From Ruegeria sp. ANG-R (GTDB lineage: Bacteria > Pseudomonadota > Alphaproteobacteria > Rhodobacterales > Rhodobacteraceae): a DNA stretch of 64,000 nucleotides. The stretch spans positions 62,001-126,000 of the forward strand of contig NZ_JWLJ01000002.1 of assembly GCF_000813985.1 (NCBI RefSeq). Reading direction: 5' to 3'. Numbering within the stretch: the first letter of the stretch is position 1; each line of letters opens with the position of its first letter. The position numbers and the translations under genes are program-made. The notes beneath the pieces are model-generated. The model made no database searches, had not been told where the DNA came from, and saw nothing but the letters and a program-made list of their open reading frames with translations. This document shows, piece after piece, positions 23,701-32,700 of the stretch.

Positions 23701-26700
23701 TGCGAGGTCACCGTCGTCCTGCCCTTGAAAGAAGTTCTCGCTTGCAGATGTTGAAGTGATTTCATTTTGATATGGGCTGACAGAAACGTCGATGGAACTA
23801 CCCGCCGGAAGTTCGTAGGTCTTCCAAGCCGATGCAATGTCCGCGATACCCCAGATCGTTCCATCCGCGAACTCGATCTCTTTGAGTGCATTTTCAGCTT
23901 CACCAAGCCAAATACGGTCACTGCTTCCAACAACACGCATTTCGCCTTCGAAAAAATTCTCCCTCTGCCCAAGCGGTAGAGGTGATCGTACCAGTTCGAT
24001 ATCATCTGGATTTAGATCATTCAGTTTCAGACGGTACTCGAGTCTGCTATATTCATCTGGGTCGCGCAGAATGGAGTCCACCCCATCCCCTCGAGAATAC
24101 ACAACCGTGTCGAGACCATCTTCCGGCAACAGCAGGTCGTCACCACCTAGACCTTCCAACGTTTCCGCTGCGTCACTGCCTTTGACACGGTCATTGCCCT
24201 CTGTTGTGGATGGAAGCGGGCGCGGCAATGTCCTTTGATTGATCTGATAGACTGACCACGTTGTCCCGCCCTCAAATCTGATTTCATCAATGGCAGTTTG
24301 TTCGTCCTGCTTGTATCCGCGAACTTCTACCCGATCATTCGTCCCTTCAAAGGTCAGTATGTATCCTTGATCATCGACAGGGTGCCGCGTAATTGTGACT
24401 TCATCTGGAGTGTAGCCGCGAATTTCAAGGGTGTTGAACCGTTCGTCGAGTTGGTTGAGGATTGTGTCCTGACCATCGCCGCGATTGAAGACGATATCGT
24501 CGTTGCGATAGGTGCCTGCTACAATGGTATCATTGCCCGCGCCCCCTTCGATATCTGAACGCACAGGCGTGCCATAGATCACATCGTCGCCATCGGTGAT
24601 CTCGGCTGCAAGAAGAGACGCTGCAATATCTTGCAAATCCAGTGTCCCATCATCGAACACAAAATCACGAACGACACGCTGATAGTCGTCAATGCTGTGG
24701 CCAGAGACATCAGACAATCCATTCGAAACAACGACTCTGTCATCGCTATCGTCAAAGGTTATGACCAGGTTGTAGCTGCTTGCAGCCGACAAAGAGAAAT
24801 GAGCATCACCAATATTGTAGCCTTCGAGGCGCAATGTGTTTACGTCGTAGTAGTCTCTGCCTCCGTCAATGAGGTCTTGCCCACCGCCCCTGGTGAACAC
24901 ATAGGTATCCGAACCATTGCCTCCATCATAGATTTCATTGGCGTCCGATCCGGAAATCGTGTCGTTTCCGTTTGTTCCTTCAAGAACTCTCGGACCCGCT
25001 GGAACCGTCGCGCGCTGCATCGCAACAAACAAGTTTTCCTGGTTCCAAACAGACCCGTCGGCGAATTCGACGTGGGTGACGCGTGGTCGCCAATCATCAA
25101 GAGCGTCTATTAATGTTACCTCATCACCGTTCCCCAGGCGCAGGACAATATCCGCGCTGACGCGAACAACCCCTTCATCGCGGAACAAAGTGACATAGTT
25201 TGCTGAGTTTTCGACCGGGACCACCGAGATCTCTGAAGCCAGATGATCCGGGAGAACCAGTGTATTCACCTGGTAGCGCGATCCCGATTCCTCAATGATA
25301 TCTCGGCCATCGCCTCGCCGGAAAACAAACCGGTCATTCCCGGCTCCACCGTCCAACTGATCATAGCCTTCGCCACCTTCGATGACGTCGTTATTGTTCG
25401 TTCCAACAATAGTGTCGTCGAATCTGGTCCCTTGCGTCAGCGTCGCAGTGAACATCTGCGCTTGCGTCCAAACCGTTCCATCACTGAACGAAATACGATC
25501 TACGCCATTCAGCGCATCATCATAGCGCAGTAGAATTTCGTCTGATGTGCCATTGAAGCGGAGAACAAGCTCACTCCGGTTCGCATCCGGACGAGACAGA
25601 ATGACTTCCTCAGGATTGTACCCGAGCAGTGACAACGTGTCGGTCCCACCGGTGTCAGAGATGATGTCCCGACCATCCCCCCGACGGAACGTGTAAGTGT
25701 CATTCTCGTCGCCACCGCGAATGTCATCGTCACCGCGGCCTGCGTCGACATGGTCCTGCTGGCTGGTGCCGAAGATCAGATCATCACCGTCGCTTTGCTG
25801 TTCCTCTATCAGAGCACGCAAGAGGTCGGACTTGTCCCATTGGGTCCCGTCCGCAAAGGCGATGGTTGGAACAACAGCCGCAGTACGGGCGCCCACCAGA
25901 ACAATCTGGTCCCCGGTTTCGGAGAAAGACAGCGTTAGGTCATCACCATCAATGCGGGTTACGCGCACTTCGATGTCAGCGACCGTCAGATCATCCAGCG
26001 CAATGACGGCGTTTCCAGCTGTGCTCGGTAGAACAACCCGATCAATTCCGTCACCCGGACGGAAGGTCAGCTGAGTATCTGCATCCATGATAACACTGTC
26101 AAAACCGGCACCCGGCGTAATGGCGATATCGCTTGGCAGATCACGCGCATCAATATTATCCATGCCGCTGTTCTGACGCGCTTGCAGCGCAAGAACTCTT
26201 GCCTCCTGCAGGCTCAGTTCGCTACCATCTGCAAAGACGAAGAACTCAATCCAGTCCGCACTGTCAGACGATGCGCCTTTCAGAATGACAAGCGTTTCAC
26301 CCGTTCGATCCAACGTAATCAGGAAGTCTTCGCCAACTTCTGCAAACGACACATCAGTCTGCGTGATACCTACGCCAAATTCGACACGGTCATCTCCGCC
26401 CGAGTCGCTGGCCGAGTCCGCATCGTCCCCATAACCGAATTGATAGGTATCGTTGCCCGTTCCACCTACCAGGGCATCAGATCCAGCCCCGCCTGCCAAC
26501 ACGTCATCACGATTATCAAAGCCGATGAGCTGATTGTCGGTGTCATCCCCTTCCAGAAGGCGATCCCGGAAATCATCCGTTGTCAGCGTAGTACCATCCG
26601 CGAAAAGAAACTCTTCAATTGTTGTGCTTGCCAGACCGCCAACAATGGTCAGAACGTCCTCGCCATTCCCCAGGTCGATGAGCAGATCGTCTCCGTTCCG

Positions 26701-29700
26701 TCGCACGATAAGGCTATCCGCGCGAACGGTTTCACCAAAGATCACCCGATCGATGATACCGTCTGCATCTGTGCGTTCCTCAATCCGGTCGAGATCGTAT
26801 CCGGCACCAAAGGCATAGAGATCTCCCAGATCTCCACCCCGCAGGATGTCGTCGCCCTGACGCCCGTCTAATTCATTGACCTGATCCGGCAGTCCTTCGA
26901 TGACGTTGTCGCCACGGTTACCGCCTGCGATCTGGAGCATCTCCTCGACATCAGAGATTGAAATGACACTTTGATCATAGAACTTGAACAGTTCGACGCC
27001 TGTGGTCAGCGAAGCAAATTGGTCGCGAATACGCAACGTATCCGAGCGGTCTTCGATAGAGACAACAAGATCATTTCCATCTTTGGTAAAGATTACATTG
27101 TCTCGCGTGATATCCCCGCCAAACTCGACAGTGTCTGGGGTGATATTCGGAACGAAACGCCGATCCTGCCATGCGGCGCGCTCTTGCGCGTCCACGATAA
27201 CATCCTGGCCATATCCTGCATCGAACTTGTAGGTATCGCCACCATCGCGACCGATCAGGATATCGTCACCGCCGCGACCATCCAGGGTTTCCGTCAGATT
27301 TGACCCGGTGATGGTTTCGTCAGCAGAAGTGCCGACAAGATCGATATCTTCTGCGTTCACATCGGTGAACACTATGATGCGATCATCGAAGTGGAATTCT
27401 TCTACCGCATGGATCTGCTTTTTATCGCGCACATATTGATCGCGCAGGATCAGACGATCGCCCGTATCGTTGATCGTGATGATCAGATCAAGATCAGTTC
27501 GGCTGAATGTCACATCCGCAACATTCACACCGTTGAATTCGACCCGGTCAAAGCCTCCATCAGATACGATGGTGTCTTCGCCATACCCCCGTTCAAACAC
27601 ATAAGTATCATTGCCGCCCTGCCCGATCAGGATATCGTTTCCAGCCCCGCCATCGATGCGATCGGAAACGCTAAACCCATAGATGACATCGTCACCTTCA
27701 GTTTTGGCAATATCGACATAGTGTTGAAGCAGTTTGGTCCAGGACCAGACCGTCCCGTCGCCAAATTCAATCTCTTCGATCTTGTTTATTAGTCCGGTAA
27801 ACGGAGGCCCTACTTTCAGGAAGTCCGTGAGCGTAATTCTATCCTGAGTGCCGGAAATACGGAACGTCAGCGTATCGCTGCCACCATCACGTTCAAAGTC
27901 AAAATCGCTCCACCGCAGGTCGTCTTTGAACTGTATGCGATCTGTCGGTTCTCCAAAGATTTTGATGCTCAGATCATTATCTTCAACGACATCATGACCA
28001 TATCCCCGACCAAACACATAAGTGTCGGCCCCTTCAAGACCAGTCAGATAGTCATCGCCACCGCGACCATCGAGTGTATTGTTATTGACCAGACCATAAA
28101 TGGCATCATCACCCGATGTGCCCGCCTCATCGATAACACGTGCAGCGATTTGTTCGAAATCCAGTGTTTCGCCATTGTCGAACACGAACCGTTCGATCAG
28201 GTAGGGTGAAATGTACTCTTCGTCGAAACCCGCAGCAGCCCCGATGGCGCCAAGGTTCAGCGAGATGCCGTTGAACTGTCCTTCGACATAAAGGCTGTCA
28301 CCGGTCTCAACTCCATCTGCATCAAGCAGATAGATTTGGAGATCGTCTGAATCCCCGTCTCGTTGCAACCGCAGGGAGTCAGACGTGATCCCTTCTCCGA
28401 AGAAAAGAAAGTCCATACCAGCCCGGATCGGCCCCAGGCTCGCTTGCGATAGGACAGAAACTCCGACCAGCGCTTCGCCAATAACGTCCTGACCATCGCC
28501 GATATCATAGAAGTAATAATCCCCTCCCGCGCCGCCGCGCAGAACGTCATTACCCTTGCCCCCGCGCAGCACGTCGCCCGAGCCAGACCCCACAACAATA
28601 TCGTTAGTGTCCAGTGGATTGCTGACCTCGATGGCCATTTGGAATCGATTCCAGAGCACACCATCGCCAAATGCGATTGTATCTACGCCGGATTCCAAAC
28701 GGGATCCATTGGACAGCAGCGGGTTCAATTCACCCAGGAACTGATCTTTGATCCGGACGACATCATCACGCCCGGCAATGGTCAGGACCAGATCCTCGCC
28801 ATCACGCATAGCGGTCACATCAGATGACAACACCCCTGCCAACCGCAGGCTGTCCTGCTGTCCGGTATCCACGTCATCTATCACATCCGAGCCGGAGTTC
28901 TGCCCGAGGAAATAGAAATCCGCGCCGCGACCCCCTTTGTAGACCTGATCCCCTTCTGTCATGTGGAAATAGTCGACACCCGTGGAGCCCAGAACCTCAG
29001 TGGCATCGGCATCATGATCGCGCAGGCGGTTTTCGTTCAGCGACAGCGCATACATCACGCTGCGCAAATCCAGATCAGTTGGGATCGTCTCAAATGCCGG
29101 CAGCATCATTTGCATGATGAAGGCCTGATCCACACTGATGGAACTGCCTGCAACATTGCCCTCACCCGAAGGTAAGTAGTCAGGGTAGACCTGCAGCAGG
29201 ATTTCGTTCCAATCACTCAGATAATCGCGCGCTGCGTCATACCCGCTTGGGACACTTTGGAATATGGCTTCGAATACGGGCTGCAACTCGTAATCTGTTG
29301 TCGCAGTGTAGCGATCGATCTCCGGCTGGTATTCGATGCCATTGGCAAATTCGGACAGGCCGCCCTGAAACGCCATGCGCACGGCAAACGCGCGGCTGAA
29401 CGACACATATTGGTCTGCGACAGGCCCCAGCAAATCCAACATCAATTCGATTCCAGAGACATAACCGTCCGGTCCAGCCACGCCGGTATCGATTTCCGGG
29501 CTGACTGTATAGCTCAGATCACCCGAGGCATCATCGATCGAAGCGGTCAGCATCTCCGGCTGGAATTCCAGCCCGGCCAATAGCATAGCCAGTTGGAACT
29601 GCGCTGGCGTCAGTAGTTCAACACGGAACTGGCTGTCATCATCCGAGCCAACCTCGTCAAGCGTATCGAAATCAATCTCATAGTTGCGCAGATTGAAGTC

Positions 29701-32700
29701 CTGCGCCGATCCGTATTTCGACTGCAGTTCCAGCGCCCGGTCCAGATTGCGCGCCCAGACATAGAAACTGCCATCCTCGTCTGTCACCAAAACGGTATAA
29801 TCGACCGCTTCACCGTCGATAAAATTGATCCCGATGGTTGGGACCGGCAGGTCAGCGAGCGGTTGGTGACCAAATTCTTCCACGCGCCATTCGCGGCCAG
29901 CGCCGGGAGACATCGCCACAATGTCGTCGATACTCGGCTCCGCGATGATCGACCCGTCCGGCGCGGTCACATCTGCGCCGCTCGCCAGCGTCCAGATGTT
30001 GTTTTCTTTGACGGCATAATCCAGAATAACCGCACGCCCATCGATCACCTCGACCAGATAAGCCGTCTCTTCACGATGATTGAGCGGTTCCGAACGATCC
30101 GATGGCGAGAAGACCTGTTCGATCTGCCAGTTTGTCCCAACGCTCACTGCTTGCGCCATGATGTCGGATAGCTGGGGGCGGTCGATCGTCGAACCGTCAG
30201 CTGCCTGCACAGGATTGCCGCTGGCCAGTTGCCAGAAACCACCCTCTGAATCTTCAGCCCAGATGGCGCGATCAATAAGCGCGCCTGTCTCATCAAGAAA
30301 AACCGGCACCAGTTCACGGGTAAGCGGCTGCGACAGCGCCCATTGGCCAAGAGTTTCGCCCGCAGCTTCGACGAGTGCGTTCAGGTTGGGTTTATCCATG
30401 GCCGCGCTAGCAGCAAGCGCCAGCTCTCCGACACGGAAGTCGTTCGACATGACAATGTCAAAATTGACAACCTGTCCAAACCCTCTCGAATAGATTGCGT
30501 CATCCTGAATCCACGAAGCCGCGCCATGCTCGCCGCGGAAGATCGTATTTACCTGATCAGCGGCCAGTTCCGCATCGAACAGATTGCCCGTACTTCCATC
30601 TGTACGAGTAAACGTGCCTTCCCGCAGCAACTCGTTGTTCTGAGGCGTCGTAATACCCAGTTCAGTTGTTGTTAGAGAGATAGACGCGATATCCAGATCT
30701 TCCAGACCGGAAAGCTCATCCGCCGTGGTCTGCGCGTCCTGATTCAGATCCTGCCAGACCTGCAACTCAGAATAGGCACTATCGCTTGCATCGATAACAC
30801 CATCACCGTTTTCGTCGTGTTGGGAAAGCTCCTCAAAGCCGGACAAGCCAACGCCGCCGAACATTTCTGAGATGTCGTCGATCTGGCCGTTGCCGTTTAA
30901 GTCCAGAACGAGAAAGCCGTCATCTGGGGCCACCCAGCCTACTTGCTCTGCGAAGAAATCACCATCCGTGTCGAAGAAAACGCCGGATTCTTCACGAGCA
31001 ATGGTTTCGATGCCGTCACCGTCCAGATCGAGGATCAATGGATCTTCGCCGTCAGACCATTGCATGGCCTTAGTGAATAAGTTCAACGCGCCCGCAAGCG
31101 TGAGCAGTTTGTCGATCAGCGGTAGGAAACGGTTAATACCTCCTGGGAAACCCGGGATCATTGCGTTTATCGAAAGATGCGGGTTGGCATTCTTGAACAG
31201 CATGCCAAGATCGCCCGCAGCGTCAGGATTGAAACCCTCACCTGCAAAAACGAGATCGACGAGGCTATTCGCGTTCTGAAAATCCTCTTCCGCGCCTTGC
31301 CGAAAGCCGGCACTCCAGAAAGTAGCCCGGTCCTGATAGTTCTCGAACTTCATGGCGCCGTACAGTGGGGTGCCGTCTGCAAGTTCATGAACCGACTGAG
31401 CTCCCGTCAGCTCATCAGCCAAGCCGCTAAACATATTAATTACATAGAGAGTACTCTTGCCGTTTTCGTCCCTAGTCAGTTGGTAGTTTATGAAGGGCAA
31501 GAAGTAGTCGAAATAGACTGAGCTTTGGAATGTAGCCAATCCACTGACACCCGTCACGGCATCAAGCATCACCCCGGGCCCGAAGTACAAAGGCAAGTCA
31601 TTGGTGCCGCCCACAAGTGGAATACCAAAGAACTTCAGAACGTCATTGGGAGCCGGATCCCTCATGGTCGTATTGGGCCAGAACCAGATGTTGTCACTGT
31701 TCTCCGACCCGTCTAAATCCGTTCCGTCAGGGCTCCGCCCATCCTGAGTATCACCATAGATTTCGCCGCCAAATGACGTGTTAAAAATCCAATCACGACC
31801 ATTACCGCCGACAACTGTTGCACCTTCACCCCTGGAGACGAAAAGCCAGTCGTCGCCTTCTCCACCGGAGATAGTGAGGTGCAGGTCCGTTTTTGCAACT
31901 GCACTCCCATCGGGGCTTGCGAGCGAAGTATCAGGGACTTGTTCGCCTGCGCGAATAATCGAAGGGTTATATACGACGATGTTATCGTCGCCTTTTCCAC
32001 CATCGACCTCGCCAAATTGCAGAGGATTGTCATTCTCATGCCACCCACCAAACGCCTTTGCGAGAGTCCCGATTTCGCCGAAGATCAGATTGTCGGCAAA
32101 GTCAGTCCCCTCAACAGTCTCAAAACCGGCTAGTTTCAATGGTGACTTACCGCCGAATGGTTGGAATCCTGTCAGCAGCAATGGTAATTCTGTAGGCGCG
32201 AAAATTACCGTGAGAACGGAGGCTAAGTTACCTGGTCGATCGTTTTCCGCGTTTGCGTCAGCTTCACGCATTGCACCGTTAACAAGATCGATACCGAAGC
32301 TCAGATCTGCAAATGAAACTTCGTCATAATCAGACTCACTGACTTCCCCTGCCGAAAACCCGTTAAAATCAATATATATTGGTGCGGCAAGCGCCGAATC
32401 CTGTACGCGAAACTCATCTCCACGGCGTGAAAGCTGTACACGCTCGATATTTACAAGTGTATCCCGGCTTAGTCGGTTGGTATTGCCGTCTCGGATATCG
32501 ATTTCGACCGTTGTAACGTCACTACTTGAGCTCAGGCGCGCGGTCTCCAAACGAAGAAGCTCGAAGCCATCATCACTCAGAGAGTCCTCGTCACTCGAGT
32601 CCTCCAGCGCTGAATAAACTACTGTGTTTTTTCCTTCGTCTTCTACCCACCAATTGAGGAACCTCTCAAGCCAACCACCCCTCTTCCATGTACCCACATA

